64,000 nt of DNA, taken from assembly GCF_000817815.1 (NCBI RefSeq), contig NZ_JPRD01000025.1, forward strand, positions 62,001 through 126,000, read 5' to 3'. Under the pieces are notes generated by a model. The model did not search any database and was not told the origin of the DNA. It worked only from the letters and a program-made list of their open reading frames with translations. Origin of the DNA: Vibrio owensii CAIM 1854 = LMG 25443. GTDB taxonomy: Bacteria; Pseudomonadota; Gammaproteobacteria; Enterobacterales; Vibrionaceae. Both the position numbers and the translations under genes were made by a program. Positions 55,763 to 63,950 of this stretch are shown in pieces. Every line of letters begins with the position of its first letter. The first letter of the stretch is position 1.

Positions 55763-55833
55763 TTGCCTGAAAAAGAGAAACCTACAGATGATAAATCTGA
55801 GTTCTTTGGTTTTTTAAAAATGACTAAGCCTTA

Positions 55834-55846
55834 GTGACAATGTCAC
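55834..55846. other. matS site, perfect match
   Basis: GTGACAATGTCAC fits the MatP recognition sequence GTGACRNYGTCAC at all 13 positions. It lies 2.2 kb from matP and 0.5 kb from dif, where MatP-bound sites are expected. Confidence 0.85.
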
Positions 55847-56225
55847 TCAAAGAAATGAGCAATATTAGAAGAACTAACGCCAAGTTTTAAAATATGACGG
55901 AGCTACTTATCTAATCTTGAAAGCATGTTTCTAAGGCGATGGATTCCCAAAGTGTTTCCAGAATCTTGAAATTTTTTACTGACGTGAGTGACACAATATA
56001 GGACGTGAAAAATAAAGTGCATCTTCAAACATAACCGATGCAACCCAATAACTACCAAAAGAACAGATAGAGAATAAGTTGGCTAAACAAACTAGTGCAA
56101 GGTCAGCATAAGAACAATTAACGAAGAACTAGAACAATTGGTAAATTAGATTTAGTGAAACACAAAACAGAAACAGAGCTGTTAGTTGTCACGCTGATCG
56201 CAACGAGAACCCAGCGATTCGTGGT

Positions 56226-56360
56226 ATGTGGGAAAACATAGCAAAAAAGTATAACGGGCTTGGATTAACAGGAATTTCAATGGCTTGTGGTGGTTTGGCT
56301 ATGGTGATTTCGAGTCCGTCAGAATCATTATTACAGTGCGCATTATATGTGTTATGTTAA
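56226..56360 (+). pseudogene. Short open frame ending inside dif, probable remnant
   Basis: An ATG at 56226 opens 44 codons. The frame remains open further upstream to a TAA near 56140. The product has a hydrophobic stretch ('GLTGISMACGGLAMVISS') preceded by a charged helix ('MWENIAKKYNG'), so it looks like protein-coding sequence. There is no Shine-Dalgarno, and the last eight codons and the stop are dif itself. It may be the tail of a lost phage or chromosomal gene. Confidence 0.4.
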
Positions 56361-56362
56361 AT
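56335..56362 (+). other. dif: dif site (XerC/XerD chromosome dimer resolution)
   Basis: The XerC arm AGTGCGCATTA (56335-56345), the central hexamer TATGTG (56346-56351) and the XerD arm TTATGTTAAAT (56352-56362) make the canonical 11-6-11 layout. The XerD arm is identical to that of E. coli dif and, as I recall it, to V. cholerae dif1. The XerC arm also matches V. cholerae dif1, and the central hexamer differs. Nearby matS and matP support the call. This fixes the terminus of the chromosome. Confidence 0.93.
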
Positions 56363-56480
56363 GAAATGTCCACGTACGCCAATTCTTCTCTAGTTTGGTC
56401 TTCTATCCCTCTCAGATTTTAAAATACAGCGCTTTTTGTAGGTGTCATTAAACATAATGGTGATTTACCATAAAATACTT

Positions 56481-56522
56481 AATATAGATCTTAATAATCT
56501 TACGATTGTTAAGATCTATATT
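56481..56522. repeat. Long AT-rich inverted repeat
   Basis: AATATAGATCTTAA (56481-56494) and TTAAGATCTATATT (56509-56522) are perfect 14-bp arms. Inner bases extend the stem to about 19 bp with a 4-base loop. It lies just after the stop of the kinase gene at 56529 and may mark its 3' end, though no T run follows. Confidence 0.7.
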
Positions 56523-56528
56523 AATGCG

Positions 56529-58259
56529 CTACGCGAGTTCTACTAGTGATTGGATTGCTTGGTAGATATCTTGTCTTCGTACTGGCTTCGAAACAAAGCC
56601 GTCCATGCCAGCTTTCATACATGTTATTTTGTCACTCTCAAGCGCATGCGCGGTCAAAGCAATGATTGGTGTGCTGATTCCTTTTTGTCTGATCAACCTT
56701 GTTGCAGTTATCCCATCCATTACTGGCATTGAGACGTCCATTAAAATTATATCGATACTTTGTCGTTGTTCTTCCAAGAACGTTAAAGCTTCTGCACCAT
56801 TACTGGCGATAAAAACGTTATGCCCAAGCTTGTTTAAAATAAGCTTAATGACTAGTTGGTTTGATTCTGTGTCTTCTACGACAAGAAGATTCATCGCTTT
56901 TGATGGATGATTTTGCTCTATCTTTACGGGCCTTTCTTGATTATTCCTGGTTAACACCGGAATCCTGATTTTAAAGTGTGAGCCAACGTTCTCTTCACTT
57001 TTTACGCTGATTGTTCCGCGCATCATCTCAACCAGATGTTTGGTTATAGCGAGCCCCAAACCAGTACCACCAAACCTTCGTGTTATTGAACTGTCGCCTT
57101 GATGAAAAGCCGTGAAAAGATGGCCAATCTTAGCTTTTGGAATTCCGATGCCGGTATCAGCAACAGAAATCATGAGCTCGCTATCTTTTTCAATCACAGA
57201 GATATCGATGCCACCAAAGTCAGTAAATTTGCTTGCGTTGCCAATCAAGTTAAAGAGAATTTGAGACAAGCGTGTTGAATCAATCCAATATTGCTTGTTT
57301 TTATCAAGGTTACAATCGAACTCAAAACACAAATTCTTAGCTGTAGCCACTTGTTTTTGTTGAGAAATGATAAGGGTTACGGCGTCACTTAAATCAGTCC
57401 ACTGTTCATTCAAATGAAAGCTACCAGACTCTATTTTTGACAAGTCGAGAATATCGCTAATGATTGCGAGAAGCAGATCAGCTGAGCGCTCCATCTGATT
57501 AAGAACTTCTGATTGGTCTTCGGTTAAAGTCGATTGTCTCAATATATCGAGCATGCCTAAAACCGAGTTTAATGGAGTTCGAATCTCATGGCTCATCATG
57601 GCCAGGAACTCGGACTTAGATTGGTTTGCTCTTTCCGCTTCTTCTCTTGCTTTTGCAAGTTGCGAGGTGCGGACCTCTACGATACGTTGTAACTTTTCTT
57701 TAGTTTCAATATCGATAACAGCCCTTTCAATCAAAGGCCTGAAACGTCGGAGCGTCTCTTTGTTTTCAATACTGAAATGCCCTTTTTGAGCGCCGACAAG
57801 TATGATGATCGTTTGCGTTACTTCAGACCTAATGCCAGTTAAAAGCATGGAGCTTACCTGACTTTTTATAAAGGAGTTTAGGCTCTCAAACTCCTTTAAA
57901 CGCATAGGTTCGAACAACAAAATACACTCGCCGTTAAGCGCTCGCTCTGTTGCGTTACCTTGTAACCAACTTACCCTATCAAATACACTATTGGTTGATA
58001 AAAGAGTCTTGAAACTTTGGCGATTGCTGTCACGTGTAATTACGATAAAGTCATCAAAATCAATATACTTTTTCAGAACATTGTTCAGCCCTGAAAAAAT
58101 CTCATGCCGGTTTCTGGCTTCACTCATTGCGGAAATTGCAGATAAGATTGCTTTGTTCTCGTCTGCTAGTAATTTCTCTCTTTGCCTCGCTTCTTTTAGC
58201 TCGACAAGTGCCTCTTGTAACGCTTCTTGTTGGTATATCTCTAAATATTTATCTTTCAT
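56529..58259 (-). CDS. Soluble hybrid histidine kinase, VpsS/NahK-like
   Basis: 576-residue cytoplasmic hybrid kinase with no membrane segment. An N-terminal helix leads to a GAF-like region (about residues 50-185), then a coiled coil. The dimerisation/phosphorylation domain has His224 ([11 protein letters not shown]). The ATPase has N-box '[10 protein letters not shown]' (337-346), 'DTGIGIP' and 'GGTGLGLAI'. The C-terminal receiver has Asp508 ([12 protein letters not shown]). It overlaps the FIST gene upstream by 11 bases. FIST (NosP-type) sensors paired with such kinases respond to nitric oxide in Pseudomonas and Vibrio. In V. cholerae VpsS feeds LuxU and biofilm control. Kinase assignment is firm; the signal is by analogy. 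Confidence 0.88.
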   Translation of the reverse strand: MKDKYLEIYQQEALQEALVELKEARQREKLLADENKAILSAISAMSEARNRHEIFSGLNNVLKKYIDFDDFIVITRDSNRQSFKTLLSTNSVFDRVSWLQGNATERALNGECILLFEPMRLKEFESLNSFIKSQVSSMLLTGIRSEVTQTIIILVGAQKGHFSIENKETLRRFRPLIERAVIDIETKEKLQRIVEVRTSQLAKAREEAERANQSKSEFLAMMSHEIRTPLNSVLGMLDILRQSTLTEDQSEVLNQMERSADLLLAIISDILDLSKIESGSFHLNEQWTDLSDAVTLIISQQKQVATAKNLCFEFDCNLDKNKQYWIDSTRLSQILFNLIGNASKFTDFGGIDISVIEKDSELMISVADTGIGIPKAKIGHLFTAFHQGDSSITRRFGGTGLGLAITKHLVEMMRGTISVKSEENVGSHFKIRIPVLTRNNQERPVKIEQNHPSKAMNLLVVEDTESNQLVIKLILNKLGHNVFIASNGAEALTFLEEQRQSIDIILMDVSMPVMDGITATRLIRQKGISTPIIALTAHALESDKITCMKAGMDGFVSKPVRRQDIYQAIQSLVELA

Positions 58260-59436
58260 AAGGTTTATGGAAAATTGCTGAAGATATCATCAAGTTTCCA
58301 TGTCCATTTTCGCCACCTATAAATCTTCCTTGCTCACCAAAAGTAAACGGGCAAATAAAAGGTAGGTTCTCTAATTCCTGGTTAATTTGTTCACAAACAC
58401 TATTAATATCCTGCTTTAAGTGCAGCATAGGACCCGCACAAAAGATATTGATGACCCCTATTTTTCGAGACTCTTCTAACTTTTGATTAAAAGCCGCGTT
58501 CACTACTCTCGCCGCTCTAGCTACGAGGTGCTGGCGACTTCCTTGCATGAGGGTTAACACTTCACCTTCTTCAATATTTGTGAAAAGCTCGATACCCCCC
58601 TGCTCTGTTTCTCTTATTGGGTGAGACAGCTTGTAGTAAGGCCTCTCGTAAAGGTGCCCTGCAATGCGTCCCAGAGGGTAAGCACTAGAGTTTGTAAATA
58701 GAAAGCTTTCTTCATCGGATTGCGTTTCTTGATGATTGGTCCACTTACGGTAGACATCTAATGCGGGTTGGTTATCTATTTCTAAAAGGCAGCGCCCTTT
58801 CGTTTTTGTTGCGATGCCAGTGATGTCTGTTGGTGAGTGCCCAGCGCTAAAAGCGGTATCAACTGGTTGGGATGAATAAAATAGTGTCAGACTTACGCCG
58901 TTCTGCTCGTATCCTTGTGAAGTGATTACAGACCAATTCCCTTTAACATTATTGTCGGCTGACGAACCACCAATAATGGGAACCAAAGTGCCAAAGCGTT
59001 CATCGATACATTCAATAATTGATTCTTCATTTCCTGGGGTTGCGTGAAGAAGGATCAGATTCGGTACTTCACCTACTCGATTCGCATGAAGAAGCGCCAT
59101 ATTAAGTGCGTCATCAACGCTTGTTTCTATATTATCCCCATAGGTTGCAATGCCCGTCCCATACGCGTGTTGACCGGAATCATAAATCGCAAGTACGGCA
59201 ATAACAGGCCCTTGATGGTATCCATGATTGGTCATGATCGCTTGGCATGAGCTAGCTCCGTGAACGGTTACCTCAGGAAAGAGTTCAACGAACGCGTTTT
59301 GGATTTTTCTGAAATCATACTCCTCTGTGTAATAACAGATGAGATGGGATAAGTTGTCCGGACTCAACTCAGAGCGAAATTTCTCTATTGCTAAACATTC
59401 ATCAGTAATATGAGTAAATAATGATTGGCACTGCAT
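58249..59436 (-). CDS. FIST-domain sensor, NosP/VpsV-like
   Basis: 395-residue cytoplasmic protein with FIST_N (about residues 25-225, 'VHGASSCQAIMTNHGY', 'IIGGSSADNN') and FIST_C (about 230-385, 'ALDVYRKW', 'YPLGRI', 'FTFGEQGRF') domains. NosP proteins of this layout bind haem and sense nitric oxide, controlling a partner histidine kinase. The adjacent, translationally overlapping kinase is that partner. Haem binding is inferred from the family. No Shine-Dalgarno is evident before the ATG at 59436. Confidence 0.88.
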   Translation of the reverse strand: MQCQSLFTHITDECLAIEKFRSELSPDNLSHLICYYTEEYDFRKIQNAFVELFPEVTVHGASSCQAIMTNHGYHQGPVIAVLAIYDSGQHAYGTGIATYGDNIETSVDDALNMALLHANRVGEVPNLILLHATPGNEESIIECIDERFGTLVPIIGGSSADNNVKGNWSVITSQGYEQNGVSLTLFYSSQPVDTAFSAGHSPTDITGIATKTKGRCLLEIDNQPALDVYRKWTNHQETQSDEESFLFTNSSAYPLGRIAGHLYERPYYKLSHPIRETEQGGIELFTNIEEGEVLTLMQGSRQHLVARAARVVNAAFNQKLEESRKIGVINIFCAGPMLHLKQDINSVCEQINQELENLPFICPFTFGEQGRFIGGENGHGNLMISSAIFHKPYER

Positions 59437-59549
59437 ACGGTTTTATTATTGTTTATCACTTTACTGTTATACCATTGCGAAAATTAAGCGCTAGGCAAGA
59501 AAGTATTAATTGCACAAAGAAGATACAATTATCTCGCGTCAGATCTGAT

Positions 59550-59906
59550 TTATAAATGAACTCGGACAATATTTTCGTTTATTTTGAGATTAATTGCTTT
59601 TGTCTCAGAAATAACGCTCCAATCAATCTCCCTATATTTATCATCTAAGTTAATAAAATTGCCAGATTGATTTAGATCAATTTTTACACTATCAGTTTCC
59701 GAGCTTTCAATCGAAAATCCTTCTGAAGCCTTGTTTATAGTGATCTTTGCTACCCCAATTGTTACATCACATCGCTGTTTTTGTGAACAATCCACCTCTC
59801 TATCTTGCTCATAAGTAAAGGTGCGCCAGAAAAAGGCACCAATTAAAAGACTGAGCATGATTAAGATTTGTGCAAGTCTTGCCTTTGTTAACTTTTGTGC
59901 AGCCAT
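59550..59906 (-). CDS. Single-pass membrane protein of unknown function
   Basis: 118 residues from the ATG at 59906; a TTG at 59936 is an alternative. A basic N-terminus and one membrane segment ('ILIMLSLLIGAFFWRTF', near residues 14-33) are followed by a periplasmic domain of about 80 residues. That domain is rich in short beta strands and has two cysteines (CSQKQRC). I do not recognise the family. It is divergent from ccoN and upstream of the FIST gene on the same strand, with a 113-bp gap. Confidence 0.7.
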   Translation of the reverse strand: MAAQKLTKARLAQILIMLSLLIGAFFWRTFTYEQDREVDCSQKQRCDVTIGVAKITINKASEGFSIESSETDSVKIDLNQSGNFINLDDKYREIDWSVISETKAINLKINENIVRVHL

Positions 59907-59990
59907 AATTCCTAATATCCTTGTTACAAACTTCAAACTTTTTAAATAAAAAATGATTTCCAGAGGCCTTGTAAGGTTACTACTCTGTCA

Positions 59991-60007
59991 TTGAATTGTT
60001 AATTCAA
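59991..60007. promoter_or_regulatory. Perfect inverted repeat upstream of ccoN
   Basis: TTGAATT (59991-59997) and AATTCAA (60001-60007) with a 3-base spacer stand next to a -10-like TATAGT (60009-60014). The position suits an operator. It does not fit the FNR consensus TTGAT-N4-ATCAA, so the regulator is unknown. Confidence 0.45.
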
Positions 60008-60162
60008 GTATAGTGTCACGCTGAAAATGCCACTTTTTATTAAAGTCAGCAATGGAAATAAAGTGATGATAACACTTGAATTCTAGAGTTTACTTGGGTG
60101 GTGTTACGACGCAAGTCGTGTTGGAAGTAAAGTGTAGTTAATTAGAAATTGGAAGCATGCAA

Positions 60163-61590
60163 ATGAGCCAAGTAAAGCAGCTTGAACAAAACTACAACTA
60201 TACAGTCGTTCGCCAATTTACCCTTGTGACCATTTTATGGGGCATAGTTGGTATGGCTGTTGGTGTTTTGATTGCCGCTCAGTTAGTTTGGCCACAGCTA
60301 AACTTTGATACGCCGTGGTTGACGTACAGTCGTTTACGTCCATTGCATACTAATGCGGTAATTTTTGCGTTTGGTACCAGTGCCCTGTTCGCGACATCTT
60401 ATTATGTTGTTCAGCGCACCTGTCAAACTCGTCTTTTTGGTGGCCCACTCGTTGCCTTCACCTTTTGGGGTTGGCAAGCAATCATCTTAGCCGCAGCAAT
60501 CACCCTACCTCTAGGTTTAACCTCTGGTAAGGAATATGCTGAGCTAGAATGGCCAATCGATATCGCAATCGCGATTGTATGGGTGTCTTACGCGGTCGTG
60601 TTCTTCGGAACATTGGTCAAACGTAATACCTCTCACATCTACGTGGCTAACTGGTTCTTCGGTGCCTTTATCCTTACAGTAGCAGTACTTCACATCGTGA
60701 ACAGCATGGCTATCCCTGTGTCACTTGGTAAATCTTACTCGATTTACTCTGGTGCAGTGGATGCGATGGTTCAATGGTGGTATGGACACAATGCGGTAGG
60801 TTTCCTACTGACCGCTGGTTTCCTAGGTATGATGTACTACTTTGTCCCTAAACAAGCTGAACGTCCTGTTTACTCTTACCGTTTATCTATCGTTCACTTT
60901 TGGGCACTGATCTCTCTATACATTTGGGCTGGCCCTCACCACCTGCATTACACAGCACTACCAGACTGGACTCAGTCTCTAGGTATGGTGATGTCTTTGG
61001 TTCTATTTGCTCCGTCTTGGGGTGGTATGATCAATGGTATTATGACGCTGTCTGGCGCATGGCATAAGCTTCGCTACGACCCTATCCTGCGTTTCCTAAT
61101 TGTTTCATTGTCTTTCTACGGTATGTCTACTTTCGAAGGTCCAATGATGTCAATCAAGACTGTAAACGCGCTATCGCACTACACAGACTGGACCATTGGT
61201 CACGTTCACTCCGGTGCATTAGGTTGGGTTGCAATGGTTTCAATTGGTTCTGTGTACCACCTTGTTCCACGTCTATTTGGTCAAGAGCGCATGTACTCGG
61301 TTAGCCTAATCAATGTTCACTTCTGGTTGGCGACTATTGGTACTGTTCTTTACATCGTAGCAATGTGGATCTCAGGTGTAATGCAAGGCCTGATGTGGCG
61401 TGCAGTTAACTCTGACGGCACACTAACTTACAGCTTTGTTGAATCTGTAGAAGCATCTTACCCGTTCTACTTCGTACGTTTCCTAGGTGGTTTCATCTTC
61501 CTATTCGGTATGTTCTTAATGGCATACAACACGTACAAGACGGTAACTGCGCCTAAAGAAAGCTTAAAAGCTATCCCTCAACCGGCATAA
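60163..61590 (+). CDS. ccoN: cbb3-type cytochrome c oxidase subunit I
   Basis: 475-residue catalytic subunit of the high-affinity, proton-pumping cbb3 oxidase. About 12 membrane segments. Haem and CuB histidine regions are visible: '[15 protein letters not shown]', '[13 protein letters not shown]', '[14 protein letters not shown]' and '[18 protein letters not shown]'. GGAAG fits the ATG at 60163 better than the ATG six bases earlier. It is the first gene of ccoNOQP, which supports growth at low oxygen. Confidence 0.97.
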   Translation: MSQVKQLEQNYNYTVVRQFTLVTILWGIVGMAVGVLIAAQLVWPQLNFDTPWLTYSRLRPLHTNAVIFAFGTSALFATSYYVVQRTCQTRLFGGPLVAFTFWGWQAIILAAAITLPLGLTSGKEYAELEWPIDIAIAIVWVSYAVVFFGTLVKRNTSHIYVANWFFGAFILTVAVLHIVNSMAIPVSLGKSYSIYSGAVDAMVQWWYGHNAVGFLLTAGFLGMMYYFVPKQAERPVYSYRLSIVHFWALISLYIWAGPHHLHYTALPDWTQSLGMVMSLVLFAPSWGGMINGIMTLSGAWHKLRYDPILRFLIVSLSFYGMSTFEGPMMSIKTVNALSHYTDWTIGHVHSGALGWVAMVSIGSVYHLVPRLFGQERMYSVSLINVHFWLATIGTVLYIVAMWISGVMQGLMWRAVNSDGTLTYSFVESVEASYPFYFVRFLGGFIFLFGMFLMAYNTYKTVTAPKESLKAIPQPA

Positions 61591-61602
61591 GGAGATTAAA
61601 GA

Positions 61603-62223
61603 ATGAGTAATAATTCGAATAATCGCCACGAAATCCTAGAACGCAATGTCGGTTTGTTGGCTATTTTCATCGTCTTTGCAATCAGTTGGGGTGCGCTTGT
61701 TGAAATCACTCCTCTGATTTTCCAGAAGCAAACGACGGAGCCTGTAGAAAATCTACGAGCTTACACTCCTCTGGAAATGGAAGGTCGTGACATATACATC
61801 CGTGAAGGTTGTAACGTGTGTCACAGCCAGATGATTCGTCCTTTCCGTTCTGAAACAGAGCGCTACGGTCACTACTCTGTCGCTGGTGAGAGCGTTTGGG
61901 AACACCCATTCCTATGGGGTTCTAAGCGTACAGGTCCAGATTTGGCACGCGTAGGTGGACGTTACTCTGACGAATGGCATCGTGTTCACCTTATTGACCC
62001 GCGAGAGCTAGTACCAGAATCAAACATGCCAGGCTTCCCTTGGCTTGAAGAGAACGTACTAGACGGCAAACTGACACAGAAGAAACTAGAAATCTTCCGT
62101 GACCAGTTCGGTGTCCCTTATAAGGATGAAGAAATCGCGAATGCGGCTAAAGAAGTAGAAGGTAAAACAGAGATGGATGCAATCATCGCTTACCTTCAGT
62201 CTCTTGGTCATGCAATGAAGTAA
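61603..62223 (+). CDS. ccoO: cbb3-type cytochrome c oxidase subunit II, monohaem
   Basis: 206-residue membrane-anchored cytochrome c. One N-terminal membrane segment (about residues 16-36). The haem c motif CNVCH has Cys70, Cys73 and His74, and a distal methionine occurs in 'ESNMPGFPW'. The domain faces the periplasm and passes electrons to CcoN. AAGGAG lies before the ATG. It starts 12 bases after ccoN. Confidence 0.97.
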   Translation: MSNNSNNRHEILERNVGLLAIFIVFAISWGALVEITPLIFQKQTTEPVENLRAYTPLEMEGRDIYIREGCNVCHSQMIRPFRSETERYGHYSVAGESVWEHPFLWGSKRTGPDLARVGGRYSDEWHRVHLIDPRELVPESNMPGFPWLEENVLDGKLTQKKLEIFRDQFGVPYKDEEIANAAKEVEGKTEMDAIIAYLQSLGHAMK

Positions 62224-62232
62224 GGGGGTCAT

Positions 62233-62406
62233 ATGGATTTCGGTACAATTCATAGTATTTATACCGTTGTGCTCTTCGCTAGTTTTATTGGCATCGTATG
62301 GTGGGCATTTGGTAAGAAGCGTAAAGCACGCTTTGAGGAAGATGCTAACTTGGTGTTTGCTGACGAAGAACAAACGACCCCAAATAACCAAGGAGTGAAG
62401 AAGTAA
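62233..62406 (+). CDS. ccoQ: cbb3-type cytochrome c oxidase subunit CcoQ
   Basis: 57 residues. One membrane segment ('IYTVVLFASFIGIVWWAF') is followed by a charged cytoplasmic tail ('KKRKARFEEDANLVFADEEQ'), the CcoQ/FixQ pattern. A GGGGG tract before the ATG acts as Shine-Dalgarno. Its stop overlaps the ccoP start by one base (TAATG). CcoQ protects or stabilises the complex in the presence of oxygen. Confidence 0.95.
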   Translation: MDFGTIHSIYTVVLFASFIGIVWWAFGKKRKARFEEDANLVFADEEQTTPNNQGVKK

Positions 62407-63380
62407 TGACTACATTCTGGAGTCTCTGGATTATCGTGATTACTGTCGGTACGCTAGTAGGCTGTGCGATCCTCCTGACTTGGTGCGCTAAAGACAAAAT
62501 GGGCGTCGAGGAAGGGGAAGACATGGGCCACGAGTACGATGGTATTCGCGAGCTTAATAACCCTCTACCAAAATGGTGGACATACTTGTTTGTGAGCACG
62601 TTTGTGTTTGCTGCTGTATACCTGACCCTATTTCCAGGTCTAGGTAGCTTCAAAGGTGTCCTAAACTGGCAGAGTTCAGATCAAACTGTACGTACGTTGG
62701 AAGAGTCGAAAGAAGCCATCGCACGAGCACAAGAAAACAAGCAACTTAACCAATACGCTAAAGAGCTAGATGATGCTGATGCATACTTCGGTGAAGCATT
62801 CCGCGCACTTGCTCACAACGCAGATGGTCTACGCCTTATCCCTGAGATTGCGCAAGATCCTGAAGCAATTAAAGTTGGTCAACGTTTGTTCCTACAGAAC
62901 TGTTCGCAATGTCATGGCTCTGATGCTCGTGGTCAAAAAGGCTTCCCTAACCTAACTGACGACGCATGGCTATACGGCGGTGAGCCAGCGGCTATCGTTA
63001 CAACTATCATGCAAGGTCGTATCGGTCAGATGCCAGCGTGGAAAGATGCACTTGGTGAACAAGGTGTTCAAGAAGTCGTAAGCTACACGTTAAGCCTTTC
63101 TGGTCGTAAAGTGAACGCACGTGAAGCGGAAGCCGGCAAAGCTCGTTTCGTTGTGTGTGCAGCTTGTCACGGCACCGATGGTAAAGGTAACCCTGCTGTA
63201 GGTGCGCCAGACCTAACTGACCAAGATTGGTTATTCGGCGATTCACGCGCTGCAGTAACAGAAACAGTTATGAACGGTCGCTCTGGTGTAATGCCTGCTT
63301 GGAAGGACATCCTAGGCGAAGACAAAGTTCAACTTGTCGCGGCATACGTCTGGAGTTTAAGCAACTCTGACAATAAGTAA
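62406..63380 (+). CDS. ccoP: cbb3-type cytochrome c oxidase subunit III, dihaem
   Basis: 324 residues with two N-terminal membrane segments (about residues 8-28 and 57-78). Two periplasmic cytochrome c domains follow, with CSQCH (166-170) and CAACH (251-255). Electrons enter the oxidase here. It is the last gene of the structural operon and is followed by a weak terminator, after which fixH and ccoI begin. Confidence 0.97.
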   Translation: MTTFWSLWIIVITVGTLVGCAILLTWCAKDKMGVEEGEDMGHEYDGIRELNNPLPKWWTYLFVSTFVFAAVYLTLFPGLGSFKGVLNWQSSDQTVRTLEESKEAIARAQENKQLNQYAKELDDADAYFGEAFRALAHNADGLRLIPEIAQDPEAIKVGQRLFLQNCSQCHGSDARGQKGFPNLTDDAWLYGGEPAAIVTTIMQGRIGQMPAWKDALGEQGVQEVVSYTLSLSGRKVNAREAEAGKARFVVCAACHGTDGKGNPAVGAPDLTDQDWLFGDSRAAVTETVMNGRSGVMPAWKDILGEDKVQLVAAYVWSLSNSDNK

Positions 63381-63388
63381 CATTTCAA

Positions 63389-63422
63389 TAACAGCCCCTT
63401 TCATAGGGGCTGTCTTTCCTTT
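63389..63422 (+). terminator. Terminator between ccoP and fixH
   Basis: ACAGCCCC (63391-63398) and GGGGCTGT (63406-63413) form an 8-bp stem, followed by the interrupted T tract CTTTCCTTT. Read-through into the assembly genes is plausible. Confidence 0.75.
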
Positions 63423-63469
63423 AAATTTAAAGCCTTACATTTTTTCATTTAGCTGTTGAGAACTTTTTT

Positions 63470-63946
63470 ATGGTAAAGCCTTGGTATAAACAATTTTGGC
63501 CGTGGTTCCTGATCATCCTGCCTTTAACCGTTGTGGTATGGACAATCGTTACAGTGGTCGTATTCGCCAACAACTCTGTTTCTTTGGTCGCCGAGGATTA
63601 CTATAAAAAAGGCAAAGGTATCAACATCGACATCAGTAAAATGAATGTCGCTCGAGACCTTGGTCTTAATGCTACCGTTTCGTCAGATGACAACACAGTG
63701 GTTATCTCCTTCAACAAAGGAGAATTGCCACACTTCCCTGCACTAACCGCTACGTTCACGCACCGTACTCTACCAGATCGTGACTTTACTAAGCTTCTTA
63801 CGGCTGATGCGACTGGCAATTATCGTTTAATGCCTGAAAGTTCCATTCAAGGCCCTTGGTTTGTCGAACTTGAACCACATAACAAAGAATGGATGATTCA
63901 AGGTCGAGTCGAGTTCCCAGCACAACCAACAACTTTGATGAAGTAA
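63470..63946 (+). CDS. fixH: cbb3 oxidase assembly protein FixH/CcoH
   Basis: 158 residues with one N-terminal membrane segment ('WFLIILPLTVVVWTIVTVVVFA', about residues 11-33). The conserved 'AEDYYKKGKGINIDISK' is typical of FixH/CcoH, and a beta-rich periplasmic domain ends 'EWMIQGRVEFP'. It helps assemble the oxidase, with the copper ATPase CcoI encoded next. ccoI starts four bases after its stop. Confidence 0.92.
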   Translation: MVKPWYKQFWPWFLIILPLTVVVWTIVTVVVFANNSVSLVAEDYYKKGKGINIDISKMNVARDLGLNATVSSDDNTVVISFNKGELPHFPALTATFTHRTLPDRDFTKLLTADATGNYRLMPESSIQGPWFVELEPHNKEWMIQGRVEFPAQPTTLMK

Positions 63947-63950
63947 GTCT

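Larger units (their letters stand above)
55708..56528. other. Gene-poor gap holding matS and dif
   Basis: 821 bp between the HDOD gene and the histidine kinase gene. It contains the HDOD terminator, a perfect matS, a short open frame running into dif, dif itself and a long AT-rich inverted repeat. Broken coding-like stretches occur around 55935-56010, but none is a recognisable gene. Confidence 0.7.

Noticed and set aside
59907..60162. FNR box upstream of ccoN
   Set aside because: No TTGAT-N4-ATCAA sequence is present; the only palindrome has different arms and spacing.
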